Positions 34,691-47,308 of a stretch of DNA of 64,000 nt are shown in pieces. Both the position numbers and the translations under genes were made by a program. Origin of the DNA: Megaleporinus macrocephalus. Taxonomy: Eukaryota > Chordata > Actinopteri > Characiformes > Anostomidae. The DNA is taken from positions 9,614,962 to 9,678,961 of the forward strand of contig CM038720.1 of assembly GCA_021613375.1 (NCBI GenBank). The letters are read 5' to 3'. The notes under the pieces were generated by a model. That model was given only the letters and a program-made list of their open reading frames with translations. It did no database searches and was not told where the DNA came from. The stretch's first letter is position 1, and the number at the start of each line of letters is the position of its first letter.

Positions 34691-35112
34691 TCTCGCTCCT
34701 CCATGTCTTTATGGAGCTGCTTCGTGCACTGATGGGAAGTCATGTTGTAACAGGAAGGGGCCGTCCCCAAACTGTCCCCACAAAGTTGGGAGCATGAGAT
34801 TGTCCAAACTCTCTTGGTCTGCTGAAGCAATAAGAGTTCCTTTAACTGGAACTGAGGGGGCCGAGCCCACCTCCTGAAAATGAACCTCATACCATAATCC
34901 CCCCTCCACCAAACTTAACACTTGCAGTCACAATGCAGTCAGACAAGTACCGTTCTCCTGGAAACTGCCAGATGGAGAAGCGTGATTGGTCACTGCAAAG
35001 AACGTGTCTCCACTGCTCTAGAGTCCAGTGGCGGCATACTGCGTCAGACACTTTGCATTAAGCTTGGTGATGTAAAGCTTGGATGCAGCTGGCCCTGGAA
35101 ACGCACTCCATG
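34690..35112 (-). pseudogene. Tc1-like transposase middle fragment
   Basis: Minus-strand pieces VPVKGTLIASADQESLDNLM and [19 protein letters not shown] come from the catalytic core of a Tc1-like transposase, with stops and frame changes. It lies between the two halves of the direct duplication. Confidence 0.82.
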
Positions 35113-35114
35113 AT

Positions 35115-35330
35115 AAACAGGATACGCCACTGATTCATAACACATGTTAGAAATGATGACTGTCCGGACCTCAGCCTGAGGAAATCTCCTCTAACTGGAC
35201 CTTACTGAACTCTAATTAAATACCCCTGGTAATGTCTTACCTCCACAGAAATATGGAAAAAATATTGAAAACTGGAACTGCTTTAATTAATTAAGACATT
35301 CAATACTTGAAGGCAATGGCTCTTTCATCT
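35115..35330. repeat. Direct duplication, right copy
   Basis: Second copy of 34500-34690, with small differences (for example AATTAATTAAGAC replacing AATTAGAAATC). Confidence 0.8.
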
Positions 35331-35839
35331 AAACAGTAATATGTGTTTGATTCTTTGGCACTTCCAGCTTGAAGTCCGTTGGTAAAGTTGTGGCAAATGA
35401 CAAAAAAATGACAAATATTTCACTCCGTCGGTATTTACCCAAGCCCATAAATCTGTGTCTTGCGATCGCAAGGAACGAGCCAATTCCTAAACCCTCTAAT
35501 CTTCAAGTCCACCTTGACTTTTCTAGACAGCATGTGATGACTTATGAGATGAACTGGAAAAGGATTTGCACACAGATTGAGTCGGTGTGGGTTTGTTGAC
35601 CAAAATGAAAGCTGTTGTGTTGTGGTTTGAGTCCATGCCCCTCGGATGCATGTGCCTGGTGCAGTGTGGTGGCCGCAGCACCATGTAATTAAACCAGCTC
35701 CCTTCGGCAGGGACGAGGATCCACACAGGAGTGTGCACACACAGTGCAGGAAAAGTGTAGCTGACTACAGGAGAACGTGGACGGAAGCCTTCTCGCACTC
35801 TAATATATGGAGCTGTTCATTCCTTATACTGGTTTTCCT
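35331..35839. other. Intergenic, no gene recognised
   Basis: Frames of 76-101 codons on both strands without clear similarity. One plus-strand stretch (LDFSRQHVMTYEMNWKR, about 35510-35565) is loosely reminiscent of another Tc1 transposase, but not enough to call. Confidence 0.4.
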
Positions 35840-36912
35840 TATACAAGTATTCCCTCACCCATCCAAATCACTGAATTCAGGTGTTCCAATCACCTCCATG
35901 GCTACAGGTGTATAAAACCAAGAACCTAGTCATGCAGACTGCTTCTACACACATTAGTGAAAGAATGGGTCGCTCTCAGGAGCTCAGTGAACTCCAGCGT
36001 GGTACAGTAAAAGGATGGCACCTGGGCAGTCGTGAAATTTCCTCACTACTAAATATTCCACAGTGGACTGTGAGTGGTGTTCTAACAAAGTGGAAGTGAT
36101 TGAGAACGACAGCAACTTAGCCACAAAGTTGTAGCCACGTACAATGACAGAGCGGGTCAACGGATGCTGAGGAGCATAGTGCGCAGAGGTTACCAACTTT
36201 TCCGAGTTAGTCGCTACAGACCTCCAAACTTCATGTGGTCTTCAGATCAGCTCAAGAACAGAGCGTAGAGAGCTTCATGGAATGGTTCTCCATTGCCGAG
36301 TAGCTGCATCCAAGCCTTACATCACCAAGCACAATGCATCGGATGCAGTGGTGTAAAGCATGCCGCCACTGGACTCTTGAGCAATGGAGACGAACTACGC
36401 TTCTCCGTCTGGCAATCTGATGGATGAGTCTGGGTTTGGTGTTTACCAGGAGAACAGTACTTGTCTGACTGCATTGTGCAGAGTGTAAGTTTGGTAGAGG
36501 GGGGATTATGATGTGGGGTTGTTTTTCAGGAGTTGGGCTAGGCCCCTTAGTTCCAGTGAAAGGAACTCTTAATGCTTCAGCAGACCAAGAGAATTTTCCC
36601 CAGTTTGGGGACAACATGTCCCACCAGGGCACAAAGCAGGATCAGCGCGTTTGGTGTGAAGAACTTGACTGTCCTGCACAGAGTCCTGACGTCAACCCGG
36701 CAGAATACCTTTGGGATAAATTAGAGCTTCTGGAAAAACGGTCAAACATTCCCATAAACCATGTGGAGAGCCTTCCCAGAAGAGCTGAAGCTGTTATAGC
36801 TGCAAAGGTTGGGCTGACATCATATTAAACCCTATGGATTAAGAATGGGACGTCACTCAAGTTCATATGTGTGTGAAGAGAGATGAGCGAATACTTTTGC
36901 CAATATAGTGTA
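35840..36912 (+). mobile_element. Tc1-like transposon, near full length, inactive
   Basis: The right end carries the fish Tc1 terminus GCGAATACTTTTGCCAATAT. The left terminal repeat is badly decayed (around 35840-35860). Between them lies a transposase remnant from the N-terminal helix-turn-helix to the final TSY stop. This is the longest Tc1 copy in the window. Confidence 0.85.
35965..36828 (+). pseudogene. Tc1-like transposase pseudogene
   Basis: Begins MGRSQELSELQRGTVKG and EISSLLNIPQWTVSGVLTKW (paired helix-turn-helix), stops early, and resumes in other frames. Readable later pieces are MMWGCFSGVGLGPLVPVKG, EELDCPAQSPDVNPAEYLWD and VESLPRRAEAVIAAK, ending in TAA at 36826-36828. Several frame changes, stops and a deletion between the GPLVPVKG region and the DNPAEYLW-type motif remove function. 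Confidence 0.88.
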
Positions 36913-38240
36913 TGCCAATATTTTTCTTAGGAACACAATTGTCTAGACTTTTTAGAACCTGTACACTGCTTTTTCTACATATCAGGTTCAGAATCTACAT
37001 TTTGGACACCTTTTCTTAAATACATTGAATTTAATGTGAATATAAAATCATAAATACAATGTTCTTGAGAATATCTATCATATAAAAATATCAAGATTAA
37101 GGCTAATAGTTTGATGTTGCTCTGCATTTGTAGCCTCACAATTTAATAAAAAGTAATATGTTTTTATTTTTAGGTCCTTTTTGCAGTTATTCAAAACATA
37201 ATATTCAAATTATTCAAAACATAATTCCTGCAGACTTTCAAGCAGCCACAGAACAACCCATCGATGAGCCTCTTGTATGGCTAATGTTCTGATACCACAC
37301 TTTTAAACCACTCAGTGACTCGAGCTCAGTGTTATTTTTGTGCTATTGCTTACAATGTTTGTACAGAAATCCTGGCGAATTCAAAAAGACTAAAGGAACA
37401 AATGAAAGAAAAGGTAGCAAATCTTTATCTCCAGAAAAGCCAAGCGAAGTAGGTGCTTCTGGTGGGAAAGGCTGTATTTGAAGCTCTCGCTTAAACTTAA
37501 GTAGTCATTGTGAACCTCTCAGAACATCTGAGGGGTTTGTTTTGTTTTATTAACAGTGTAAAAGTAGAACATCGAACAGCTTTTCTTTTTTAATCTGGCT
37601 GCATTCGAAAGGTTTTCGACAGGGCTGGAAAACAGACAACAAAGGCCACGATCGGGATCCGAACAGTGCACTTACGGTCATCTATCAGCAGCGCCAGCTT
37701 GTTGCATCAGCCTCTAAAAATAGAGTAACCAGAGCCCATCTGTTCCTCTGCTATTTCAGACTATTACACATGATCCGCAGAAGGACGTTCCACTGAGCCG
37801 TCTAATTCAGGCATTTCAAAACTCTCGGCAGCAGAAAGCGGCGGCGGCAGCAGCAGCAGAGGTGGAAAGAACGCTTCGCAAACAGAGCGGGATCGAGATC
37901 GGGTTCGCCAGTTCAACTTCCATAAACAACAAATATGTACTTTATGAAAGCTCCAAGCCCATAAAATCATATTTCAAAATGTTTTATATATATGATGCAG
38001 GAGAGCAAACGATACACAGATGTCCAGGTCTGGTGCGTAGCCCACTATGGTGCCAAATAATGAGGAAATAGCTCCACCTTCTGCATTTCCTGGTCATTAC
38101 ACCAAGATCTAAATCATTTACAACATATTTAATATAGTTTAAAGATTACATCCTCATTCTGCAAATGTGGAATATGTCCACAGATCTCATCTAAACAAAC
38201 AGTCATCAGGTTGAGGAAAACACATGGAAAAGCCATAGAG
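36913..38240. other. Intergenic; candidate conserved block at 37600-38010
   Basis: 36913-37600 is AT-rich and featureless. 37600-38010 is single-copy and GC-balanced with a GGCGGCGGCAGCAGCAGCAG run near 37838. No exon recognised on either strand. Confidence 0.4.
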
Positions 38241-39020
38241 CAGGAGTGTTTAATTAGAGTCAGTAAGGTCCAGTTAGAGGAGATCTCCTCAGGCCAAGAT
38301 CCGGATCACCATCATTTCTAACTTGTGTTATGATTCAGTGGTGTATCCTGTTTACTGAAGTAGTCTAGTATCAGCATCTTATACCATCAGCTACTGAAAC
38401 ACCAACACATCACACATAAAGTTCAGTATATTTCAGTATATTTACTGTTTAAATGCTGAACTGAATGAATTATTTATAAACTTCTAATAAATGTTTTTTA
38501 CTCACTTCAATAAAAACAAGAGCTACATTTAAAAAACTGAATACTTTTTTAAAAAAGTGCATCTTAAAGTGTTTATTTATAGAGAAAGTAAATAAAATGT
38601 GTATCTTCTTGTTAACTCAGCTTCACAGATTAACATGTTGGTTGTACAGAGCGGTGTTCTCCAAAACTAGACGAGCAGGTTCATTCCAGAACCGTTCCTG
38701 TTAAACACTCAGTTTTCTCTGTTCACTTTTCTGTTTTTAAAGCTCCTTATTCTTTCTGACTCGCTTTAGTCTCCAGCTGCTGCTCCTCGCTTCGTACCTC
38801 GCCTGTGTGCGCACGCCGCACGCCCCAATGTGCACAGATCTGATTGGCTGAGGAGCCTTCTGCGTTCTCACAGCGTACGCTTGGTCTCTGAGTTCACTGC
38901 GCTGTAAAAGCCTGTATACCATAAAGACTAGAAAAGCTCCGCCGCTTAAAATAAACACAGTCAAATTAGATAGTTCTCAGTAGTTTATCGGTCTGGGTCC
39001 GGATCCAGACCCGACCCCTG
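38241..39020 (-). mobile_element. hAT-family element (family H), copy 4
   Basis: Minus-orientation copy of 780 bp. The ends are CAGGAGTGTTTAATTAG and GACCCGACCCCTG. Flanking 8-mers CCATAGAG (38233-38240) and CCACAGAG (39021-39028) differ at one base, an aged target duplication. A 75-codon minus frame here is within the element and shows no transposase motif. Confidence 0.87.
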
Positions 39021-39165
39021 CCACAGAGTATAACAAACTGGCCCTCAAATGTTACTTATGTGTGATCATCATGGAGTCTCACTGTAAACCAGCCAATCAG
39101 AGCAGAGCTCATTATATTATTTATGATCTCACTCAAATCTTGGCACAAAGCGGAACTTGGCCTCC

Positions 39166-39366
39166 CACATATACACACACACACACTAGTGAACATACAC
39201 ACTTGCCCAGAGTGGTGGGCAGCCCTATCCAAAGCACCCAGGAAGCAGCTTGGGGTTAGGTGTCTTGCTCAAGGTCACGTCAGTCATGTCTTCTTGGTCC
39301 AGGGGATCGAACCGGAGACCTTCCGGTCACAAGACTGGATCCCTAACCTCCAGCCCATGACTGCCC
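39166..39366 (-). repeat. tRNA-derived SINE
   Basis: Read on the minus strand it starts GGGCAGTCATGGGCTGGAGG, has an A-box-like TGGGCTGGAGGTTAGGG and a B box GGTTCGATCCC at tRNA-like spacing, then a SINE body with TGAGCAAGACACCTAACCCC, and a GTGTGTGT tail with TTCACTAGTG. This is a pol III promoter in a retroposed element, not a functional tRNA. The same family, heavily expanded, is at 8785-10140. Confidence 0.85.
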
Positions 39367-39531
39367 AAAAGTACAACCAAAGTACATCCACCACATTCCT
39401 CCTAGGTAGACGCCAGAACAATCTAACATGCTGAATAAATAACACACTGGCACCGGTAACATCCACAAAGGAGTCTTAGACCCAAAGAAAAGTCTGAGAC
39501 ATCAGTGCTATGTTTCTTGATCAAAGGTGTC

Positions 39532-41192
39532 AACAGTATTCACATTCATATATCAGGTAGAAGTATAAATACTAGGGTTAAAAAATACTTAGAACTACTT
39601 AAAGTATAAAAGTAAAAGTAATGCAAAGAAAAACTACAATTAAGGACAAAGGCTTAGGCCACACCACAGGGGACTATAGTGCACTAGCCCACCTTCACAT
39701 TCTTCTAAAAGTCATAATGACTATAATGTAATATTAAAATGTTAATGTTGATAAATTTGGGATGCGCTAGGCTTCCTGTTTCAGCCACATATACGCCCAT
39801 TGAACATGAATGTATTTTAGTACAATGTAAATATATTAAAGAAGCATATCTGTTACTACTGAACATTAACATGTGTTTCATGAAGCAGAAAATATGATGA
39901 CTAGTTGTCTAGTATTGTATTGTAATGAAGTCAAACTTCAAAGATATGTTATCAGTAATCTTTACTGGAATGTAAATGTACATGAATTAAAACAAGCTGT
40001 AAATGTAATAGGAGTAACGAGACTATGTTTAAAATGTAAGGAGTAGAAAGTACTGATAATGGAGTGTAAAGGTAAGGAGTAGAAAGTACTGATAATGAAG
40101 TGTAAATGCAAGGAGTAGAAAGTACTGATAATGGAGTGTAAATGTAAGGAGTAGAAAGTACTGATAATGGAGTGTAAATGTAAGGAGTAGAAAGTACTGA
40201 TAATGGAGTGTAAATGTAAGGAGTAGAAAGTACTGATAATGGAGTGTAAATGTAAGGAGTAGAAAGTACTGATAATGGAGTGTAAATGTAAGGAGTAGAA
40301 AGTACAGATAATGGAGTGTAAATGTAAGGAGTAGAAAGTACTGATAATGGAGTGTAAATGTAAGGAGTAGAAAGTACTGATAAGGGAGTGTAAATGTAAG
40401 GAGTAGAAAGTACTGATAATGGAGTGTAAATGTAAGGAGTAGAAAGTACTGATAATGAAGTATAAATGTAAGTATTAGAAAGTACTGATAATGGAGTGTA
40501 AATGTAAGTAGTAGAATGTACAGATAATGCCATGTAAATGTAAGGAGTAGAAAGTACTGAAAATGGAGTGTAAATGTAAGGAGTAGAAAGTACTGATAAT
40601 GGAGTGTAAATGTAAGTAGTAGAAAGTACTGATAATGGAGTGTAAATGTAAGTAGTAGAAAGTACAGATAATGCAGTGTAAATGTAAGGAGTAGAAAGTA
40701 CTGATAAGGGAGTGTAAATGTAAGGAGTAGAAAGTGCTGATAATGGAGTGTAAATGTAAGGAGTAGAAAGTACTGATAATGGAGTGTAAATGTAAGGAGT
40801 AGAAAGTACTGATAATGGAGTGTAAATGTAAGGAGTAGAAAGTACTGATAAGGGAGTGTAAATGTAAGGAGTAGAAAGTACTGATAATGGAGTGTAAATG
40901 TAAGGAGTAGAAAGTACTGATAATGGAGTGTAAATGTAAGGAGTAGAAAGTACAGATAATGGAGTGTAAATGTAAGGAGTAGAAAGTACAGATAATGGAG
41001 TGTAAATGTAAGGAGTAGAAAGTACTGATAAGGGAGTGTAAATGTAAGGAGTAGAAAGTACTGATAATGGAGTGTAAATGTAAGGAGAAGTAAAAAGTCA
41101 GCTGAAAAATTACTCCAGTAAAGTATAAATAACCAAAATTTCTACTTAAGTAAGGTAACGAAGTACTTGTACTTCTTTACTTGACACCTCTG
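39532..41192 (-). mobile_element. hAT-like short element (family M) with 36-bp minisatellite, copy 1
   Basis: The ends are CAAAGGTGTCAA and, on the other strand, CAGAGGTGTCAAGT, an inverted pair, followed on both sides by related AGTA-rich arms (AGGTAGAAGTATAAATACT against TACTTAAGTAGAAATTTTGG). The same structure is at 61547-62551 and partially at 59930-60262. There is no transposase. The right half is replaced by a 36-bp tandem array. Confidence 0.8.
40025..41090. repeat. 36-bp minisatellite, about 29 units
   Basis: Unit GTAAATGTAAGGAGTAGAAA plus GTACTGATAATGGAGT, highly uniform, with a few variants (GATAAGG, ACAGATAAT, AAGTAGTAG). The 36-bp period keeps a 193-codon minus-strand frame open (repeating LSVLSTPYIYTP); this is an artefact. 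Confidence 0.97.
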
Positions 41193-41430
41193 ACCTTAAT
41201 TGCACTAAAATGTGCTGGTTGTAAGTAAATGGGTCACTGGAGATTGAAACCCAGCAATACAATGTCCAGCACGGCTGAAGTTAGAAGAACTTGATCAAGT
41301 CTCACAGGAGCTGAGAGAGGAAAACAAAGCATCACCGACCAAAATTGCAAAGATTGTCTGTTTCGTAACACGCGAGACGCTCAACGTTGAAATAAACTGA
41401 ACAATTTAATGGACAGAAAACTGAAAACAC
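41193..41430. other. Spacer between family M element and nufip2 3' end
   Basis: Single-copy sequence without a recognisable gene. Confidence 0.5.
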
Positions 41431-44400
41431 TGTAGTTCCTTTGAATTTATTACATTGTTATGGAAGCTGAACAGGACATTTTCATGCTCGTCTGAAATCA
41501 AACAACATTTATTCGTTCAATGTGATGCATCTGTGACATCGAGGAGGTTTCACAATTTCAGTTACAGCACACACTCGAACGAGTTTATTCGTTTATTTAC
41601 CTATAAAACAATCAGAAAAAAACGGTGACTTGCGATGGCCTTGACGATTCGAACGGTGCCACAGGTGGTTTGTGCGCAACTGATGATGAGCACAAAAAAG
41701 CAACACACGACATGGAAAGAGATGACAAAGCCGGAGACAGACTTGGCAGTTGTTATGACATGGCACTGTGTTATTTACACAATACTACACCGCCACCTGA
41801 TCAGGTGTATAGTGGCACAGTGAGAATCCTCCACTTCGGTCTCTCTCACACATACACACGCGCACACACACACATACACACAAACAAACAAACGCTTCCC
41901 TTATAGGCAGAAAGACCTCAGTGGGTGGCATGAGGATACACTACACAGTGAAGTTCTCAGGTGCAACAGCCGTTAGGAACCAAAGGCCGAGCCAGCAAAT
42001 ACAGCAACAAGACGTAGCTGGAGCCAAACGCACAGATCCAGCATTTCCTCTTTACCGACGATCACCAACACTTATCCTAGAAGCAGCACTTTAGGGATTC
42101 GTTAGTTGTTCGGTATGTGTAACTCCTCACAGCACTTGCTCTGTTTTCCACCATCACCGAATCCGTCCACACGCCAAACTCTTGATGTTGCCAGCAACCT
42201 GTAGCGTACCTTTGGCAAGTGTGAAAATTCGGGCCCGACTGATGTATATATAATTTTTTTTGGCAGCTAAAATCAGCCGATCTTAAAAGGTTCCACGTCT
42301 GCGGAGGTCCCGCCAATAAAGCCGAGACACCTTTGCTTGAAAAGGAAACCACATGTAGGAACACGGCGCACACAAAAAATAAAACCAAACGAATATTAAT
42401 TTACAGATCAATGCACTTCAAACACCCCGCGACTCAGACATGTGCTCGTTGCTGACGATGATGTCACACCGGGTGGTGTTTTTCAAGAACACTGCCTTTT
42501 AACAAGTTAGCGTGTTTTAAATACATAAAAATCTATTGCCAGATATCAAATTTTAGCTTCTAAAAATGTACTTCTCATTAGTCTGGAAGAGAGGTACTCC
42601 TCCAGCCTCTAGCAACTCCCTCCCTTTCCCAACACAGCATCTTACCAAACACACTAAAACAAGGACTGCAATCCAAACACAGCTGCTGCTGCTGCTGCTA
42701 CACGGTAACCCCAGCTAACAGCAACTCAACCAGGTCTGTCCTGGGAACCAGCTGTAGAGTTGCAACATGATTTATTACAAAAAATATATATAATTAACAA
42801 AAAAATCAAATCAGTCATCGTAAGCTTTTAACAAGATCAGCTATATAGATTCATTTGGGACTAAATCTAAAACTGGCGTCTCTCGTCTCCCAATCGCGTT
42901 CTAGAACAGTTAGATATTCTACTTTTGTGCATTCGAAATAAATAAAGGACGATCCAAAAAAGAACAACCGACATCAGCTTAACATACAATTTAATTATGA
43001 ATTAATCTGACGTGGATATAGAAAATTAGAAGAATCAGCGCTAACATGGTCTTAGAATGGATTTTAGCCTATAAGCCCTATGCTACTAGGCGCCGCCTGG
43101 TAATCACCACAATTATAAATTACACAGACTATCACAGCGACCCACTGGAAAGACAGCGACATCTAAAACAGATGTTATCCAGCTGTTTTAAGTTTACGTA
43201 AGAAAGAAAAATAGAAATTATAAATCATTCCCATAGACATTAACAGCATTAAAATAGAAAAAAAGAAAAGGAACAAAGACTGTTCACCAAAGACAAGACA
43301 AAGAAAAACATGGCACTGATTATTTCTGAAGCAAGTAATCAGATACGATTAAAAATCCAGAGATATTAAATCATCTAAAGAATAAAAACGGTTTGTTCAG
43401 GCACCTGTAAATATATATTCAACAGGAGTTTTCACCACCGAGAAGGACCTTGCATATCTTAAGGAGAAGAGTCAGCACGCAAGCAGGCTTCCAGGTAAAC
43501 CTGCACCAAGCGTCCTAATGCCATTGCACATCTTCGGGGGATGCATACGCGCACAAGGTTACGATCCAGCATACAAACAAACAAACAAACTTCTAGCTCT
43601 GCGCCAATTCACAGCCTCATTCGTCTCCACACGCTTGGTTTTAAACAGCTACAGCACAACGGCTAAACTAACAACCCTAAATAGAGCTACTATAAGTTTC
43701 TTTGTATAAAATATTGCCAAAAATGAAGTAAGTGCTCTGAAAACATATTTAAGGGAGCTCTTTAGATAATCGCGTTTCCCTGCAATCTAAGCCTGCTTCC
43801 TTTTAACAAACGATGTTAATTATTACTCAGCGTGAGAATGTGAGTTGATCATGGCGAGTTCATTCTATAATTAACTGATTTTGTTTGTAATTTTTTTTTT
43901 TAAACACTGCTTTAAACGTTTAAATTAAGTGGGCAGTAGGTATAATTTGAGCAAAACACTCTTGGGCACTTATCTGCTGAAAGTTCTTGCCTCCGTTTAG
44001 ACCTACTGTAATAACATTACTTCACTCATGTGTCCACTAAGACAGTATTCAGACTGCAGGCAAATCAAACTTGTTTCTCGGATCTGATCTGATGACTGTC
44101 CGCACTGTTATCTGCAAGTGATCAGATCTGACTTTTGTGTCTAGACATCACCAACCTAGTGGTCACGGCACAGGCGTCATTAACTAAGTAGCCACACCGG
44201 TGACGTGAATTTCAAACGCGAGATGTTAGAGAGATGGAGATGAATCATCTCGCTCTTCAAATCACTGTCAAGTCCACAGACTACTGATCTTTTCCATAGC
44301 ATGTCCGATTAGAAACTTATCACCATAAGTTTTTAACTTTGGCGCTCTCCTTGAATCCCAGTCACTCTGGTTTCAACACTACTGTCCTTTGCCACGGTGC

Positions 44401-47255
44401 GAGTGATTCAGATGCTTCTTCGGAACCGAATTTGAGCAGTGCATCCAAACTGAGATGTATCTGTGAAAATCTGACTGGAGCCATATTTCAAACCAGCTCT
44501 AACCACTTTCAGGCAACTCAAAAATCAATCTGGACACAATCCGGATATGCTAATAATCGGATTTGGGCTGACAGTCTGAATAGGACTTATTTGAGACTTT
44601 AAAAGCATTCAATATACAAACTGCTTCCCATGTCTTAATATGACAAGTCCCTACAGGAGGAACAAGAGGGAGATACAGTTATTACTATAGATAAGGATGT
44701 AGCAAATTGATTTAGAGTTAGATCAGACATATAATAGCACAAATCCAGCCTTCCTCCCTGGCAACAGGATTCTGCTGGATTTAGATTCAGCGTTTTTTTT
44801 TTTAATACTGTGTTGAAATCATTACACCCTTATCTATAGATCTAAATAATTCGGTTATCAGTGTGACTCCCTGGCAAACGTCCACCTATCACTCTTCAAA
44901 ACAGCAGAAAGTAATGCACTCAGCATTCAGGATAAAAACAAGTTGTCCAAGAAAACAGACTCATCAAACACATGCAAACGCCCAAATCCACCGCTTGCAT
45001 GAGGAAGGCCAGACAAAGCAGTTTAGTAAATAGCTTCCAAATGATCCTGCCTTTATCGTGAAGGTGCTGTGTGTGGGCTCTGTGTTGATTTTGTCATAGC
45101 TTTTTAATGTGCAAGTAAAACCTGTGCTGTGTGCCCAGCAATAGAATTACATACACATACTTTAAAAAAACAAAACAAAACATGAAAGTAAAAGATTCCT
45201 GCTATTACATATAAAGGGGTAAGGAGAAGCCCAAGCACTCTTTCAAAAGACAACATTTGGAGGCTACACTTTAGTCACTGATATCTACACGTTTCAATCC
45301 TTTTGCCTGGATTTCCAACAACAGTGAGTACATTTATAAAAAAAAAAAAGCAGGTGTTTCAGAAGTTGTGAGAGAAGACAACGGGAGAGAAACACAAATC
45401 ACTAGCCAGGATCGTCTCGCACCATATGAAGGACTGAAAAATAAAACTTCTGCTTTGCAATGGCTTCCCCAATTCTACCTGAGTAAAGAGTTATTCTAGT
45501 CTTTTTCTTAAAAGCACAACAGCCCAAAGTCATTCTAAGCAAAAGTTAGTAACTCATTAAGTGTTTCAGTTAGATGTAGTCATTTTCTTTTTAAAGTAAT
45601 ATGTTCATATAAAGTGCTATTACTCAACGTGATGAACCAAACAACTCTGCTTGGTTAAAGGTCAAAACTACAAACAAGCCTAAGAGATGGTTAAAAGGAC
45701 TAAATCAGCGTCTATACTGAGGCCCAGTCTTTGGTTTGTCTGGCCAGGATGATTTAAAAAATAAACGTTACTTTGATAGTATACCAGGATAACTCTCGGC
45801 ACGCTGTACCGGAGTTGTAAAGAGAGGCCTTGCTCATGAAATGTCACAGTAAGAGGGTGAGGCTTCAACAAACCAGCTGGTTACTGGCAGCGACTACCTG
45901 GTATTGTCGTTCTCGAACAGTTTCAGTCTGCATTAAAGTTAGCTCTCACGAAGAAAATGTGCAAAGAAATATTAAGGTTAAAACTTTCAGTCAAAGGGTC
46001 TAATTCTGCACAGAGGATCAGAAAGAGTATGTCCAGCACTTCTAGTCACGGCTGGCTTTCGAGGATGTCTCGATTGGTAGCGATTCAGCATGACAAGAAG
46101 CTTAAAAATCCTGTGCATATTCTTTCTTTACAGCTCATTTCCCAGAAGATCATTCCTTTTTCTGTTTTCCCAGCCATTCAACAACCTGCTGCCTACTTCA
46201 AGTAAAATGTTTAAAAGATTGCTGAAGCATGTGAGAAACGCAACTCAAAATACCTTTTTTTTCTCTATGAAACCTTTTAGCTGGCTAGGAGTTAATAATA
46301 CTGTGATCTATATTACTTCTGCCTAAAGGGCTTCTGCAGAAATAACAAAGGAAAAACAAAAAAAATAAAATAATCAAATGCTTAATTTGAGAAGCCAGTC
46401 TGAAAATGTTCATCATGACACTTGCAGGGCAAATGAAGCAACTCTGGTTCTGACTGGTCAACTTAGATTTACACTAGACTTTCGCTCCTGGGCTGGATCG
46501 AAGAAATAAAAACGAAAGAAGAAGAAGCAGAAGAAGAATAAAAGAAAACCTGCCAGGCAATGCCTCTATAGGGCATTTTCCCAGCAGACCAAATGGTAAG
46601 ACTACTCCATTTCTCTACCAACCTGACTGGGCTGGCCTAATGCCTTCCCTTGTTCCTGGACATTATGATTACATTTCAAAGGCATTATTTTGTTCAGGAA
46701 GTACTCAAATGCTCTGACTGTATGTGTGCACGGCTGAAAAATCTCAAAGGAGCAGATATACATGAACTGATGTGAATGCAGGAAGAAATCAAATGACTGA
46801 AGCATCCGCTGTGGATCTCAAACAGTCTTCAAAAGGGCCGCACGGACCAGAAAGGCTCGGGAGGTACGTCACACCTCCAGTTTTCCCCCCATCCTTTGCG
46901 GCTAGGCCAAGCAGAAACCTGACAGGCCAGCATCTGTCACACAAGTAGTGCTCAGAACTTCCCTCAAATGCTATAGTGTATCAGTTATAGTGTATGTGCG
47001 TAGTCCAATGCCTCTGTACAGCTCATAGCGGTCTTATCTGCAGAAGATCCCTGCAGAAATCCGAGGTTTTGAGAGTATAATAATAATCCCTTCTGACGCA
47101 AATGCCGTTCTCGTCATACTCCTTGTTTCAATTTCTTCTGGTTAGAGAGGAAAAAAAAAAAAAGTGGTCCGTTTTGATTCTAAGAAGAGAGCATCCAGGT
47201 CAGATCTGACTGTAGCACCCAAGGTGGAGCAAACTAAGTACTGGCACTCAGCACC
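41431..47255 (-). other. nufip2: Putative nufip2 3' UTR, about 5.8 kb
   Basis: Below the stop codon at 47256-47258 there is a long stretch almost free of recognisable transposons and minisatellites, in sharp contrast to the flanking DNA. Four AATAAA hexamers on the minus strand cluster at 41446-41451, 41508-41513, 41584-41589 and 41592-41597, followed by the mobile-element border near 41190. Mammalian NUFIP2 mRNAs are known for very long 3' UTRs. A short (GCT)n run lies at 42682-42698. The exact cleavage site is inferred. Confidence 0.6.
41446..41597 (-). terminator. nufip2: Cluster of polyadenylation signals for nufip2
   Basis: Four AATAAA hexamers on the minus strand within 152 bp. They are the likely distal poly(A) signals; use of nearer hexamers inside the UTR is also possible. 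Confidence 0.45.
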
Positions 47256-47308
47256 TCAATGATCAGGTCCATTCGGGGTCTCCTCATAGTACACCACTCG
47301 TTTTGGAT
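47256..47308 (-). CDS. nufip2: nufip2 last coding exon
   Basis: Acceptor CCTCTAG at its upstream edge. It encodes DPKRVVYYEETPNGPDH and then TGA (47258-47256), matching the human ending DPKRIITYNEAMDSPDQ in length and pattern. The 3' UTR follows directly. Confidence 0.9.

Noticed and set aside
39290..39366. Functional tRNA gene
   Set aside because: A and B boxes are present but the cloverleaf is imperfect and the sequence continues into a SINE body shared with 8785-10140.
39952..40533. 193-codon minus frame with LSVLSTPYIYTP repeats
   Set aside because: A translation of the 36-bp minisatellite inside a transposon.
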